Under the pieces are notes generated by a model, which searched no databases, had not been told where the DNA came from, and saw nothing but the letters and a program-made list of their open reading frames with translations. 64,000 nucleotides of DNA from Ectothiorhodospiraceae bacterium WFHF3C12 (GTDB taxonomy: Bacteria; Pseudomonadota; Gammaproteobacteria; Nitrococcales; Nitrococcaceae): NCBI GenBank assembly GCA_013519935.1, contig JACDUA010000013.1, positions 1 through 64,000 of the forward strand, written 5' to 3'. The translations under genes and the position numbers were made by a program. Positions 38,942 to 52,021 of the stretch are shown here, in pieces (positions within the stretch are counted from its first letter, which is position 1; each line of letters starts with the position of its first letter).

Positions 38942-41248
38942 GTGAGCAAGTTTGGCGTAGGGCAGCCCGCGAGGCGTAGCGAAGACCAGCGATTCCTTAC
39001 CGGCCAGGGCCGCTACCTGGCGGACATCAAGCGGCCCGGCGAGCTGTACGGCTACGTCGTGCGTTCCCCTCACGCCCACGCCGATATCGGCGGTATCGAT
39101 TGCACCGAGGCCCGGCAGGCGCCGGGCGTGCAGGCCGTATACACGGTGGAGGACCTGCGCCAGGCGGGTATCGGCGATATCCCGTGCATGGCGGATGCCC
39201 CGTCTCCGGACGGAACGCCGGCGGTCAAGCCGCCGAGGCCGGCGCTGGCCGATGGCCGCGTTCGGCATGTCGGCGATCCGGTGGCATTCGTCGTCGCGGA
39301 CACGCCCGCCCGGGCGCGCGACGCCGGCGAGCTGGTGATGGTCGACTACGACGATCGCCCGGCGGTGACCGATACCGCGGGCGCGGCGGAGGCAGAGGCC
39401 GCGCAGGTATGGCCCGAGGCTCCCGGCAATCAGTGTTTCCACTGGGAGCTCGGCGACGCCCAGGCCGTGGAGCGCGCCTTCGACGAAGCCCGGCACGTAG
39501 TGGAGGTGGAGCTGGTCAACAACCGCGTGGTGCCCAACTCCATGGAAACGCGGGGTGCCATCGGCGAAGTGGAGGCCGAGAGCGGCCGGCTGGTGCTGTA
39601 CGTCTCAAGCCAGGGTGCCCACCTGATCCGCAACATCCTCTCGAAGCATGTCCTGGACATGCCGAATGAGCGCCTCCACGTAATCACGCCGGACGTCGGC
39701 GGCGGGTTCGGCATGAAGATATTCCTCTACCCGGAGTACGTGCTGGTCCTGCACGCGGCCCGTGAGCTGGGGCGCCCGGTGAAATGGATCGGCGAGCGCT
39801 CGGAGGCCTTCGTCGGCGACGCCCACGGCCGGGACCATGTCAGCCGCGCCGAGCTGGCCCTGGATGCCGATGCCCGGTTTCTGGGCATGCGGGTGCACAC
39901 CACGGCGAACCTGGGAGCCTATCTCTCCAATTTCGGCACCTTCGTCCCCACGGCGGCGGGTGCCCGCGTGCTACCGGGCTGCTACCGGTTGCCCGCCGTC
40001 CACAACACGGTCCGGGGCGTGTTCACCAACACCAATCCTGTGGACGCCTATCGCGGCGCCGGGCGGCCGGAGGCCATGTACCTGGTCGAGCGCCTGGTGG
40101 ACAAGGCCGCCCGGCAGCTCGGCCTGTCGCCCGTGGAGATCCGGCGGCGCAACCTGGTAACCGCCGAAGAGATGCCTTACGCCAACGCCATGGGGCTGAC
40201 TTACGACACCGGCGACTTCCACCGCAACATGGCGGATGCGCTGGCCGCTGCCGACTGGGAGGGCTTCGAGGCGCGGCGCGGGGCGGCGAAGGAACGGGGC
40301 ATGCTACGCGGCATCGGTCTTTGCACCTACATCGAGTCCTGCGCGGGAGGCTCTCCGGAGAGCGCGCGAATCACGGTGACCGGGGACGGCGAGGTGGTGG
40401 TGTATTCCGGCACCCAGAGCAACGGGCAGGGGCACGAGACCGCCTACCGGCAGCTGGTCTCCGAGTATCTGGGCGTGGACATGGAGCGCATACGCGTCGT
40501 CCAGGGGGATACCGACCGGGTGGCCAGCGGCGGCGGGACGATGGGGTCGCGGTCCATACCCGTGGGCGGCTCGGCGGTGCGGCGCAGCGCCGACCGGGTG
40601 GTGGACGCCGCCATGGAGACCGCGGCCCGCGAGCTGGAGGCGGCGGCGACCGATGTCGAGTTCGATGCCGGCGAGTTCCGGATTGCCGGGACCGACCGCG
40701 CCATCAGCTTCCAGGCGGTGGCCCAGGCCGCGGCTGGAGAGGGCGGCGGCACGGCCTTCGACGAGACGGACACCTGGGCGCCGGAGGTGCCGACGTTCCC
40801 CAACGGCTGCCACATCTGCGAGGTGGAAGTGGACCCGCAGACCGGCGTGGTAGCGGTGGAGCGCTACACGGTGGTGGACGACTTCGGCACCGTGCTGAAC
40901 CCGCTGCTGCTGGAGGGGCAGGTCCACGGCGGCATCGCCCAGGGCCTGGGCCAGGCGCTTTGGGAGCAGTGCGCCTTCGACCCGGAGTCCGGCCAGCTCG
41001 TGTCCGGCAGCTTCATGGACTACGCGATGCCCCGGGCCGACCAGATGCCGCCCATCGACTTCCACCTCAATAACGTCCCCTCCACGACCAACGCCCTGGG
41101 CATGAAGGGGGCGGGGGAGGCGGGCGCCATTGCCGCGCCGCCGGCGGTCATCAACGCCCTGGTGGACGCGTTGTCGGATTACGGCGTTGAGCACGTGGAC
41201 ATGCCGGCCACCCCCGAGCGTCTGTGGCGGATGGTCCATGGCGCGTAG
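38942..41248 (+). CDS. Xanthine dehydrogenase/CO dehydrogenase family molybdopterin-binding large subunit
   Basis: The 768-residue catalytic subunit of a molybdenum hydroxylase. The start GTG at 38942 follows GGGAGGGG; the first residues FGVGQPARRSEDQRFLTGQG are typical of CoxL-like chains. The active-site loop is DAYRGAGRPEA (AYRGAGR at 369-375), the form II pattern, not the AYRCSFR of true CO dehydrogenase. The catalytic Glu726 is in GAGEAGAIAAP. Form II enzymes oxidise aldehydes, purines or similar. The small iron-sulfur and FAD subunits normally encoded beside it are absent on both sides, so it either borrows them from elsewhere or is a stand-alone chain. Confidence 0.9.
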   Translation: MSKFGVGQPARRSEDQRFLTGQGRYLADIKRPGELYGYVVRSPHAHADIGGIDCTEARQAPGVQAVYTVEDLRQAGIGDIPCMADAPSPDGTPAVKPPRPALADGRVRHVGDPVAFVVADTPARARDAGELVMVDYDDRPAVTDTAGAAEAEAAQVWPEAPGNQCFHWELGDAQAVERAFDEARHVVEVELVNNRVVPNSMETRGAIGEVEAESGRLVLYVSSQGAHLIRNILSKHVLDMPNERLHVITPDVGGGFGMKIFLYPEYVLVLHAARELGRPVKWIGERSEAFVGDAHGRDHVSRAELALDADARFLGMRVHTTANLGAYLSNFGTFVPTAAGARVLPGCYRLPAVHNTVRGVFTNTNPVDAYRGAGRPEAMYLVERLVDKAARQLGLSPVEIRRRNLVTAEEMPYANAMGLTYDTGDFHRNMADALAAADWEGFEARRGAAKERGMLRGIGLCTYIESCAGGSPESARITVTGDGEVVVYSGTQSNGQGHETAYRQLVSEYLGVDMERIRVVQGDTDRVASGGGTMGSRSIPVGGSAVRRSADRVVDAAMETAARELEAAATDVEFDAGEFRIAGTDRAISFQAVAQAAAGEGGGTAFDETDTWAPEVPTFPNGCHICEVEVDPQTGVVAVERYTVVDDFGTVLNPLLLEGQVHGGIAQGLGQALWEQCAFDPESGQLVSGSFMDYAMPRADQMPPIDFHLNNVPSTTNALGMKGAGEAGAIAAPPAVINALVDALSDYGVEHVDMPATPERLWRMVHGA

Positions 41249-41367
41249 GATGGACGTGCTCGTGGAAAGCGGACGCCGCCGGCTGCTTGCGGCCTCAATA
41301 TTCGACGGCAACAGGTGATCTTCCCGGCCGCGCGGCCGGGAAGGCGGATCGTATCGGAGGAGCCGAC

Positions 41368-42198
<831 letters not shown>

Positions 42199-42334
42199 GA
42201 AGCGCCGGGGTTTCCGGGGTATTCGGCGGGCAAACGTCGGTTGGGGGTGCGGCTCGGCTTCGCCGGTGTGAGCCATGCGCGATTCCGGGTTGGCTCTATA
42301 CTGAAATCACGATATCCCCACCCGGACCACGGCC

Positions 42335-43426
42335 ATGTCGGAACTTGCCGCCGGCGCCGGCGAGCGCCCCCTGGATCGCGCAGCGCGGTTCTGCGCCGAG
42401 TATGAGCTGCGGGCGCCGATCCTCCTTGCGCCCATGGCCGGCGCGTGCCCGCCCGAGCTTTCGGCGGCGGTCGCCAACGCCGGCGGCATGGGGGCCTGCG
42501 GTGCGCTGAGAATGTCGCCGGACGACATTCGTGGCTGGGCCGATGCCTTCCGTGCCGCCAGCCCGGGTGCGTTCCAGCTCAACCTGTGGATTCCGGATCC
42601 GCCGCCGAGGCGCGATGCCGACGCCGAGGCTCGCCTGCGTCGCTTTCTGGAGGCTTGGGGACCACGGGTACCCGCCGAGGCCGGGGACATTCGCCCTCAG
42701 GACTTCGATGCCCAGTGCGAGGCACTGCTGGAGGCCCGGCCACCGGTCGTTTCCTCCATTATGGGGCTGTACCCGGAAGGCTTCGTCGAACGCCTTAAGG
42801 CAGCGGGCATCCGCTGGTTCGCCACGGCGACGACCCTGGCGGAGGCCCTGCGGGCCCAGGCGGCCGGTGCCGACGCGGTGGTGGCACAGGGGGTCGAGGC
42901 CGGTGGTCACCGGGGTGCATTCGAGGCGAACGCGGCGGCCGGACAGTGCGTGGGTCTGGTTTCTCTGGTGCCGCGGCTGGTTGACCATCTGGATGTGCCC
43001 GTGATTGCCGCCGGTGGAATCGCCGATGGGCGGGGCGTTGCAGCGGCCCTGGTTCTGGGCGCGAGCGCCGTATCCGTCGGCACGGCTTTTCTTCGCTGCC
43101 CGGAGGCCGGGATTGCGCCCGCCTGGGCGGACGCGCTCGGCGGACTGGAGCCGGAGCGCACGCGGCTGACACGGGCGTTCACCGGCCGGCTCGCGCGGGC
43201 CATCGACAACGATTTCGTGAGCGCGGCGGCGGGACCGGGCTCCCCGCCGCCGGCGCCTTATCCGGTGCAGGCCGGTCTGACCGGTCCCCTGAAACAGGAC
43301 GCCCTGATCGCGGGGGATATCCGAAGGATGCAGGGCTGGGCCGGCCAGTCCGCCGCGCTGGCGACACCGGAGCCGGCCGGTACGCGCGTCAGCACGATGT
43401 GGCAGCAAGCCCGGGCGCTATTGTGA
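42335..43426 (+). CDS. Nitronate monooxygenase family protein
   Basis: A 363-residue FMN enzyme. Family features: [20 protein letters not shown] at the N-terminus, [20 protein letters not shown] (FMN-binding and active site with the His), [20 protein letters not shown], and [15 protein letters not shown]. It oxidises alkyl nitronates such as propionate-3-nitronate in proven members. The ATG at 42335 gives a normal length. It is on the same strand as the SDR gene, 136 bases downstream. Confidence 0.88.
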   Translation: MSELAAGAGERPLDRAARFCAEYELRAPILLAPMAGACPPELSAAVANAGGMGACGALRMSPDDIRGWADAFRAASPGAFQLNLWIPDPPPRRDADAEARLRRFLEAWGPRVPAEAGDIRPQDFDAQCEALLEARPPVVSSIMGLYPEGFVERLKAAGIRWFATATTLAEALRAQAAGADAVVAQGVEAGGHRGAFEANAAAGQCVGLVSLVPRLVDHLDVPVIAAGGIADGRGVAAALVLGASAVSVGTAFLRCPEAGIAPAWADALGGLEPERTRLTRAFTGRLARAIDNDFVSAAAGPGSPPPAPYPVQAGLTGPLKQDALIAGDIRRMQGWAGQSAALATPEPAGTRVSTMWQQARALL

Positions 43427-43612
43427 TTCATGGGCAGGTAACAGCGTGCATGCCTTATGCACCGGCGTGACGCCATTGCCAGTGCGGGTCGTCGCCAACT
43501 CTACGACGCCAATCGGGGCTGAGGTCCTATCCTGCGAAAGACGCGTTCAGGCAGGACACGGGAAATGCCGAGCGGGGGAGGGGTCCCGTTTCGTACGCAT
43601 TGAATGCAGCGC

Positions 43613-43643
43613 GGCCCGCGCCGCCGGCTTGCCGGCGCGGGCC
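43613..43643. terminator. Strong stem-loop between converging genes
   Basis: GGCCCGCGCC (43613-43622) pairs perfectly with GGCGCGGGCC (43634-43643) around an 11-base loop. It lies between the nitronate monooxygenase and the DoxX gene, which converge. There is no T-run on either side, so its role as a terminator is only possible. Confidence 0.35.
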
Positions 43644-43686
43644 GTGTCTGTTCCGCCTTCGCCCGGCTGGGCGTGGCGATGGTGGG

Positions 43687-44145
43687 TTACCCTGCCTGGG
43701 CGTTGCCGCGCACGACGAAGTACGCCGCCAGCAGGAGCATGACCACCTGAAACTCCATGCCGCCCATGGGGTGGCTCTCACTGGGTGCGAAGCTCCACTG
43801 TCCCCAGTGCACCATGGCGATGGCGCCCAGCATGACGGGGATTATCGCCAGGCCCGAAAGGCGCGTGACCAGGTCCCCGAGATAGCCCTTCACGGTCGCG
43901 CCGACGATGATCCCGGCGCCGGCCAGCACTTCCGCCGCCGCCACGGCAAAGGCCGCCGCCACCGGCAGGTCCATCATGCCGGCGAAGCCGCCGATGCCCA
44001 TGATGAAGAACTTCTGCAGCCCATGGAAAAGGAACACGCTCGCCAGGGCCGCGCGGAGCAGCCAGTGACTGTTGGCGGCCAGGGTGCCCGTCAGGTTGGT
44101 GCGGTCCGTGCCGATATTGCCGTGGATCTCAGTTTGCGTCGTCAT
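43687..44145 (-). CDS. DoxX family membrane protein
   Basis: A 152-residue protein with four membrane helices. The family start LLRAALASVFLFHGLQKFF and the second helix region VAAAFAVAAAEVLAGAGIIV match DoxX, as does HPMGGMEFQVVMLLLAAYF at the end. DoxX-like proteins take part in thiosulfate oxidation or in redox stress complexes; the specific role here is unknown. GAGGTTC precedes the ATG. Confidence 0.88.
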   Translation of the reverse strand: MTTQTEIHGNIGTDRTNLTGTLAANSHWLLRAALASVFLFHGLQKFFIMGIGGFAGMMDLPVAAAFAVAAAEVLAGAGIIVGATVKGYLGDLVTRLSGLAIIPVMLGAIAMVHWGQWSFAPSESHPMGGMEFQVVMLLLAAYFVVRGNAQAG

Positions 44146-44524
44146 GATATGAACCTCGTCGGATCGCGTTTCGCGATGGTTGCCGTTTGACGAGGCTCAG
44201 TATCCCGGAGGCGGTGATAGCGGAAAATTCATGCTTTTACGTACGCGAAACTACCTACCTGACAACCAATACGGTGGAGCGGGCAAAGCACATGAATGCC
44301 GGGGCCGACGACTGCAGGTCATGGATACCACGACGAACCTGGGTAACGGTGAGGACCAGCCCTATCGGGCGTCTGATATCTGGGTTTGCTCGGTCGCGGC
44401 TGTCGGGCGAGGACGCCGAGGCGAGAGCCGAGCAGGCGGAATAGTCAGCGCCGGATGGACGGAGCCCCGAGGTCGGAATCACGTGCTCCGCGACGTCCGC
44501 GCCAACTTCGGCCGGACCGGTCGC
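44146..44524. other. Intergenic, no gene seen
   Basis: The AT-rich stretch around 44215-44285 may hold the promoter of the DoxX gene. The remainder contains only overlapping open frames of low quality with no ribosome-binding sites. Confidence 0.45.
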
Positions 44525-45841
44525 CTAAGGCTGCAAAGCGTCCGGGCCGTCCTCGGGCGGCTGCGGGGTGGCCAGCACCTTGTCGATGCGGTAGCCGTCC
44601 ATGTCCAGGACCTCGAAGCGCCAGCCGTGGCGCAGGATGACCTCCCCCGTCTCCGGCAGCCGGCCCAGCTCGCCCAGCAGCCAGCCCGCCAGGGTGTGGT
44701 AGCCGTCGCCCGCCCCGAACCCGGCCACCTGCAGCCGCTCGGCGACTTCGTCCACCGGCAGGCCGCCGTCCAGCAACCAGGAGCCGTCCGCGCGCTCTAC
44801 CACCCGTTTTTCGCCAACCGTGCCCTGCTCGGCCAGGGTGCCGAATATCACGCGGCTCAGGTCGTTGGTCGTGACCACGCCCAGCAGGCTGCCGTACTCG
44901 TCCACCACCAGCGCCATGTGCACCGGCGAGTCGCGGAACAGGTCCAGCACCGCCATGGCGCCCATGGACTCGGGCACGACCGGTGGCTCCCGCAGCGCGG
45001 CCTGCAGGTCCAGCGGCTCGCCGGCCAGGGCCCGGTTGAGCAGGTCCTTGGCCTGGACCACGCCCAGGACTTCGTCGATGTCCCCGTCGCACACCGGTAG
45101 CCGCGAGTGGGGGGAAGCCGTCAGCTGTCCGCGCAGGGTCGCCGCGTCGGAGCGTATGTTCAGCCACTTCACGTCCGGGCGCGGCGTCATGACCGCCTCC
45201 ACCGGCCGGTCGGCCAGGCGCATCACCCCGCGGATCATCCGCTCCTCGGCGGTCTCCACCACACCCGCCTCGGCGGCCTGGCGTACCAGCATGTGGATCT
45301 CCTCGTCGCTGACCGGCGTCTTGCCTTCCGGCCGCACGCGCAGAAGCCACAGTCCGGCGCGGGTGGAGAAATCCAGCGCCGCCACCAGGGGACTGAGGCT
45401 GCGGGCGAACCAGGTCAGCGGCCGCGCCACCACGCAGGCAATGGCCTCGGCGTGGGCGAGGGCGAGCTGCTTGGGCAGCAGCTCACCGACGATCAGCGTC
45501 AGATAGGTGATTGCGGCCACCACCAGCACGAAGGCGATCTCCTCGGCGAGCCCGTCGAGCACGTCGAACTGGCCCAGCCACTGGGCCAGCGGCCCGGACA
45601 GCGCGCTGCCGCCCACGGCGCCGGCGAGGATGCCGATCAGCGTAATCCCCACCTGCACGGCGGAGAGAAACCGTACCGGATTCTCGGCCAGCCGCAGCGC
45701 GCTCCCTGCGCCCAGTCGCCCGGCATCGGCCATGGTGTGCAGTCGGGCCTGACGGGCGGAGACGACCGCCAGCTCCGACATGGCGAAGAATCCGTTGAGC
45801 AGGATCAGCGCGAGGACGATCAGGACTTGAACAATCAGCAT
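44525..45841 (-). CDS. Hemolysin family/CNNM-like CBS domain membrane protein
   Basis: The 438-residue protein begins MLIVQVLIVLALILLNGFFA, the first of about four helices of the CNNM (DUF21) domain (SELAVVSARQARLHTMADAG). A tandem CBS pair follows, from about residue 190 (VMTPRPDVKWLNI, LPVCDGDIDEVLGVVQAKDL, ALVVDEYGSLLGVVTTNDLS). The CorC_HlyC domain is at the end (LLDGGLPVDEVAERL...GYHTLAGWLLGELGRLPETG). Relatives are linked to Mg2+ or Co2+ efflux. The ATG at 45841 starts the first helix; the longer frame to 45913 has no support. Confidence 0.9.
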   Translation of the reverse strand: MLIVQVLIVLALILLNGFFAMSELAVVSARQARLHTMADAGRLGAGSALRLAENPVRFLSAVQVGITLIGILAGAVGGSALSGPLAQWLGQFDVLDGLAEEIAFVLVVAAITYLTLIVGELLPKQLALAHAEAIACVVARPLTWFARSLSPLVAALDFSTRAGLWLLRVRPEGKTPVSDEEIHMLVRQAAEAGVVETAEERMIRGVMRLADRPVEAVMTPRPDVKWLNIRSDAATLRGQLTASPHSRLPVCDGDIDEVLGVVQAKDLLNRALAGEPLDLQAALREPPVVPESMGAMAVLDLFRDSPVHMALVVDEYGSLLGVVTTNDLSRVIFGTLAEQGTVGEKRVVERADGSWLLDGGLPVDEVAERLQVAGFGAGDGYHTLAGWLLGELGRLPETGEVILRHGWRFEVLDMDGYRIDKVLATPQPPEDGPDALQP

Positions 45842-46000
45842 GCGCGGCTCGTTGTAGCGGTGGCGGGACGTGGCTAAGAATAGCGAACCTGCGGCGGTTG
45901 CAAACAGCACCATCCAGCACCAACGGATGCGTGAGGCGCAACGCTTCGCTGCCCGGCTTCAGAGAACACGCTAGTCAGGAGGGCCAACCAGGGAGATACC

Positions 46001-48679
<2,679 letters not shown>

Positions 48680-48682
<3 letters not shown>

Positions 48683-48743
48683 GAGCGGCCCCTGGCCGCG
48701 AACCCCCCTCGTGATCGTGGTTCGCGGCCAGGGGCCGCTCCTG
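48680..48743. repeat. Long perfect palindrome of two REP-like units at the ATPase stop codon
   Basis: The arm TAGGAGCGGCCCCTGGCCG then CGAACC (48680-48704) and its reverse complement at 48719-48742 pair perfectly over 24 bases with a 14-base loop. The TAG stop codon of the ATPase gene is the first three bases of the left arm. The hairpin probably also stops or protects transcripts. The REP half-site CCGCTCCTAC recurs at about 48799. The rest of 48744-48974 has no gene. Confidence 0.85.
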
Positions 48744-48974
48744 CGGGGGAGGGGGGAACGCCCGACCCCCGCCATCGAGAGCACGACCACCACGGCCGCT
48801 CCTACGGCGGAGGGGGAACGGCTTTTCGGACCTGGCATCGTGGGCGATTGCCCACGCGGCTCCGGGTCGGGGAGCGGCTGAGACGTTGGGCCGGGCCCGC
48901 CTTGGGCGCGCCAGGTGCGAGTGCCGGCGCCCGGTGATGCAGGGGTGGCACGTCGGTGAGGCTGGGGGGTCGCG

Positions 48975-50006
48975 CTAGCCGCCGGCCCGCAGCTGGAAGT
49001 TGTAGTAGACGAAGGCCGCCGCCAGGGCGAGCAGGGCAATGATCCAGAACACCATGAAGACGGTGGCCGAACGGCGGGCGCGGGTCTTCTCCCACCACCG
49101 GTGCGGCGTGAGCCCACGGCTGAGGAAGACGCTCATGGCGGCCAGGTTCACTGCGGCGATGTTGGTGCTGTAGAGCAACGCGGCGCCGGCGGCGCCCTGC
49201 CAGTGGCCCGCGCCGGCAAGCAGGGCCGCCACCAGCAGCGGCGGAAGCAGCGCGACGGCGACCATCACGCCCACCAGCGCTCCGGCGACGCCGCTGGTGG
49301 TGGCCATTGCGCCCGCCCCGCCGGCGGCCAGGGCCAGGATCAGGTCGAGATGGTTGATGCGCGTGCGGCTGGCGATCTCCTCCAGCCCCGGGTCGACCTG
49401 GAACAGCCAGCCGGAGGCCAGCCCGAGCGTCACCGCCAGCACCACGCCGCTCATGCCGGTCTTCACGGCGCGTATGCCCAGCTCCGTATCCGCCAGTGTC
49501 GCGGCCAGGGCCAGGGCCATGTTGGGGCCGAGCAGCGGGGCGATGACCATGGCGCCGACGATGACGGCGACGTTGCCCTGCACCAGCCCGACCGACGCGA
49601 CGATGGACGAGAACAGCACCATCAGCAGGTATTCGCTGTTGAGCCGGGCATTGCCCGCGACCTGGGCGTGAAGCTCGAGGCGACTGAGGCGGTCGGCCTC
49701 CTCCCGTTCCCGCTTTTCCTCGGCACTGCCGGTCTCGGCCTCCTGTTGGGGCTCGATCGGGCGCGGGAGCGTGGCCTCCACGGCGAACAGCGTCATGCGG
49801 AAGTCGTCGAAGCGCTCGGCCAGCGATTCGAATTGATTGACGAAGTGCTCCACCTCCGCCTTGCGGACCATGATGCGGAGAATGGCCCGTTGCCCGTCCT
49901 GGTCGGCAAACGCGTCCACCTCGATGGGTTCGAGCGCCCGGACCCGCTCGCGCAACGGCTCCAGTCTGTCGACGGGCAGGCTCATCTCGATCATCCGCAC
50001 TTCCAT
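48975..50006 (-). CDS. TIGR00341 family (DUF389) membrane protein
   Basis: The 343-residue protein has a cytoplasmic N-terminal region of about 125 residues (MEVRMIEMSLPVDRLEPLRE, ending in a charged coil) and then about six helices. Family features: NSEYLLMVLFSSIVASVGLV, AVIVGAMVIAPLLGPNMALA, and ALVGVMVAVALLPPLLVAA. GGGGAGCG precedes the ATG. The role of DUF389 proteins is not known. The reading frame 48802-50010 covering the same strand in another frame is not coding. Confidence 0.9.
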   Translation of the reverse strand: MEVRMIEMSLPVDRLEPLRERVRALEPIEVDAFADQDGQRAILRIMVRKAEVEHFVNQFESLAERFDDFRMTLFAVEATLPRPIEPQQEAETGSAEEKREREEADRLSRLELHAQVAGNARLNSEYLLMVLFSSIVASVGLVQGNVAVIVGAMVIAPLLGPNMALALAATLADTELGIRAVKTGMSGVVLAVTLGLASGWLFQVDPGLEEIASRTRINHLDLILALAAGGAGAMATTSGVAGALVGVMVAVALLPPLLVAALLAGAGHWQGAAGAALLYSTNIAAVNLAAMSVFLSRGLTPHRWWEKTRARRSATVFMVFWIIALLALAAAFVYYNFQLRAGG

Positions 50007-50125
50007 GCAACGCTCCCCGGGTGGCGCGGCGTCAGGTCAGCGCATGATAGGCGATGTGGCCGATGCACCGCAGCGCCGGGCCCGTTGGGGGGCTGCGGCG
50101 TCTTCGCGGTGACCGCCTCCTCGCG

Positions 50126-50545
50126 TCAGAAGAGGAGATCCCCGTAACCCCAGATAAGCGTGCCGAGGAAGATCTGCAGGTAGCAGACGTAGGGAATGGA
50201 ACGCCAGAACGGCCGGGACTGGGCCTTGACCGCGCGCTCGAGCGCATCTCTGCGCTCGGTGTCCCCGGAGTCGGCCGCTTCCTCGGCAAGCTTTCGCTGG
50301 TAGGATCGGCGGTATTCCACGGCGGCCGAGAATAGCACCATCAGTGACCCTGACCTTTGGAACCAGTGGGCCTCGCCGGTGACGTAACTGATGTACATCG
50401 ACATCATCACGGGGCCGACCGAGAGCAGTATGAGCACCAGCTCGACCGCATGGCTCTCGTGGTGCAGGAGTCGCTTCAGCATGACGTGGGCCGCTTCGTG
50501 GTCGCTCTCCCCGAAGCGTAGCCCTGTAAACTGTCGCCGGGCCAT
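50126..50545 (-). CDS. Hypothetical membrane protein
   Basis: The 139-residue protein starts at ATG 50545 (MARRQFTGLRFGESDHEAAH); ATG 50482 (MLKRLLHHESH) is an alternative start and neither has a strong ribosome-binding site. It has helices at LVLILLSVGPVMMSMYISYV, SGSLMVLFSAAVEYR and a C-terminal SIPYVCYLQIFLGTLIWGYG, with a charged loop (QRKLAEEAADSGDTERRDAL) between. No family recognised. Upstream it is divergent from the septation protein gene, with a 75-base gap. Confidence 0.6.
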   Translation of the reverse strand: MARRQFTGLRFGESDHEAAHVMLKRLLHHESHAVELVLILLSVGPVMMSMYISYVTGEAHWFQRSGSLMVLFSAAVEYRRSYQRKLAEEAADSGDTERRDALERAVKAQSRPFWRSIPYVCYLQIFLGTLIWGYGDLLF

Positions 50546-50620
50546 AAGGGAAACTACGGTGGATTCACCTGTGGCACCGGGGGCCGGGTCGCGGCGGCGT
50601 GGGACGACAGGGGGCTGGGA

Positions 50621-51190
50621 ATGCTGGCGAGATACCTGAACAGGCATATCCTCTTCGAGCTGGCCCCCGGAATCGTGTTCCTCGCCGTCAACTACGGTTC
50701 CGGGCTGATGTGGGCGACGGCGGCGGTGGTGGTTGCCTCGGTCTTCTTCACTGTACTGGGTGTTGTCGTCGAAAGGCGGGTTCCCGTCTTCCCGATCGTG
50801 ACGGTCGCTCTGGTTATCGCGCTGGGTGGCGCCACGCTGGTGTTCCAGGACGAGACCTTCATCAAGATGAAGCCCACGATCGGGAAGCTCCTCTTCGCCG
50901 GCGCGCTGGCCTTCGGGCTCGCGATGAAGCCGAACCTGCTGGCGAGGGCGCTCGAAGGCCAGATTTACCTGACCGGGCGGGGGTGGGCGGTTCTGACGTT
51001 GCGCTGGATTGCCTGCGCCATCGCCTTCGCGGCGCTGAACGAGTTTGTCTGGCGCACCCAGGACACCGATACGTGGGTTGCCTTCAAGGTTGCCCTGACC
51101 CCGGTTTCCATTGTCTTCTATGTCGCCATCACCCGCATGACGGCCCCCGCCTACTGGGACGATGCAGCGGCCGCGGGGCAGCTCCGGTAG
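50621..51190 (+). CDS. Septation protein IspZ/YciB family
   Basis: A 189-residue inner-membrane protein with five or six helices. The family pattern is seen in YLNRHILFELAPGIVFLAVN at the N-terminus and FQDETFIKMKPTIGKLLFAG in the middle (the DETFIKMKP motif). LNEFVWRTQDTDTWVAFKV is the other marker near the end. Relatives act in cell-envelope synthesis and septation. GGGGGCTGGGA precedes the ATG. Confidence 0.88.
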   Translation: MLARYLNRHILFELAPGIVFLAVNYGSGLMWATAAVVVASVFFTVLGVVVERRVPVFPIVTVALVIALGGATLVFQDETFIKMKPTIGKLLFAGALAFGLAMKPNLLARALEGQIYLTGRGWAVLTLRWIACAIAFAALNEFVWRTQDTDTWVAFKVALTPVSIVFYVAITRMTAPAYWDDAAAAGQLR

Positions 51191-51233
51191 ACCGCCTCAC
51201 GGGGCGGCCGCCGGAGACCCGCGGCCCTCGAGC

Positions 51234-52007
51234 TCACCAGTATCCGGTCAAGCCAACGACCAGTCCCCCGGCTACCAGCCCGGCGCCGGTTACCCGGCCG
51301 ACCAGCTCGGGCCTGGGGAGCAGCTTCTCCGCCAGGAAATACAGCGTCAGCGCCGCCATCCAGGCCAGGCTCATGATCCCGCCGACGAACATCAGCAGCA
51401 TCAGCGCCCAGCAGCAGCCCGTACAGAACGCGCCGTGGCGGACGCCCATGACCAGGGCACCGTACGTGCCGTCGCGCCATTCGGTCATGAGGAAGCTCAG
51501 CGGCGTGCGGCAACGGGTCATGCACGCCTCCTTGAGCCCGCTGAACTGGAACGCGCCGGCGGTGACCAGCAGGCCGCCGGCCAGCAGCGGGCCGACCTTG
51601 CCCATGGCGGAGCTCAGCAGCGCGCTCTGGTGCAGTCCCCACTGCGCGACGGCGGCCAGAACCCCGAAGCCGACCCAGACGCCCAGATAGCCCGCCACGA
51701 AGACCCACGTGGGAACCGTAGTGCCGCCATGGGCGTCCCGCTGCTGGCGGACCCGGGCGTAGGTGAGGATCATCGGGCTGGCGCTGGGGAGCATCATGGC
51801 CACCATCATGACCGCCCACATCGCGGCGCTGGCCATCAGCATGTCGAGGCCCCAGCCGGTGGCGCCGGGGATGGCCATGGAGCCGTCCATGCCACCGCCC
51901 GGCGCCGGGACGAGGAGATACCCCCAGGCCAGCACCGTGATGCCGACGAGCGCGGCGCCGGTCAACGCCCGCTCGCGGGCGTGCATCGTTTGCATAGTCG
52001 CTGCCAT
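51234..52007 (-). CDS. DUF2182 predicted metal-binding membrane protein
   Basis: The 257-residue protein has six helices. The family features are MWAVMMVAMMLPSASPMI, then LKEACMTRCRTPLSFLM with two Cys, and HGAFCTGCCWALMLLMFV with a Cys-x-x-Cys-Cys. The Met-rich and Cys-rich stretches suggest binding of a soft metal such as copper, but this is unproven. GGAGGC precedes the ATG. It is 14 bases downstream of the DUF1326 gene, and the two families are commonly adjacent. Confidence 0.88.
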   Translation of the reverse strand: MAATMQTMHARERALTGAALVGITVLAWGYLLVPAPGGGMDGSMAIPGATGWGLDMLMASAAMWAVMMVAMMLPSASPMILTYARVRQQRDAHGGTTVPTWVFVAGYLGVWVGFGVLAAVAQWGLHQSALLSSAMGKVGPLLAGGLLVTAGAFQFSGLKEACMTRCRTPLSFLMTEWRDGTYGALVMGVRHGAFCTGCCWALMLLMFVGGIMSLAWMAALTLYFLAEKLLPRPELVGRVTGAGLVAGGLVVGLTGYW

Positions 52008-52021
52008 GATGCTGCCTCCGA

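Noticed and set aside
39784-41073. 429-codon open frame in the molybdenum hydroxylase gene
   Set aside because: Gly/Arg-rich out-of-frame translation of a gene with intact active-site motifs.
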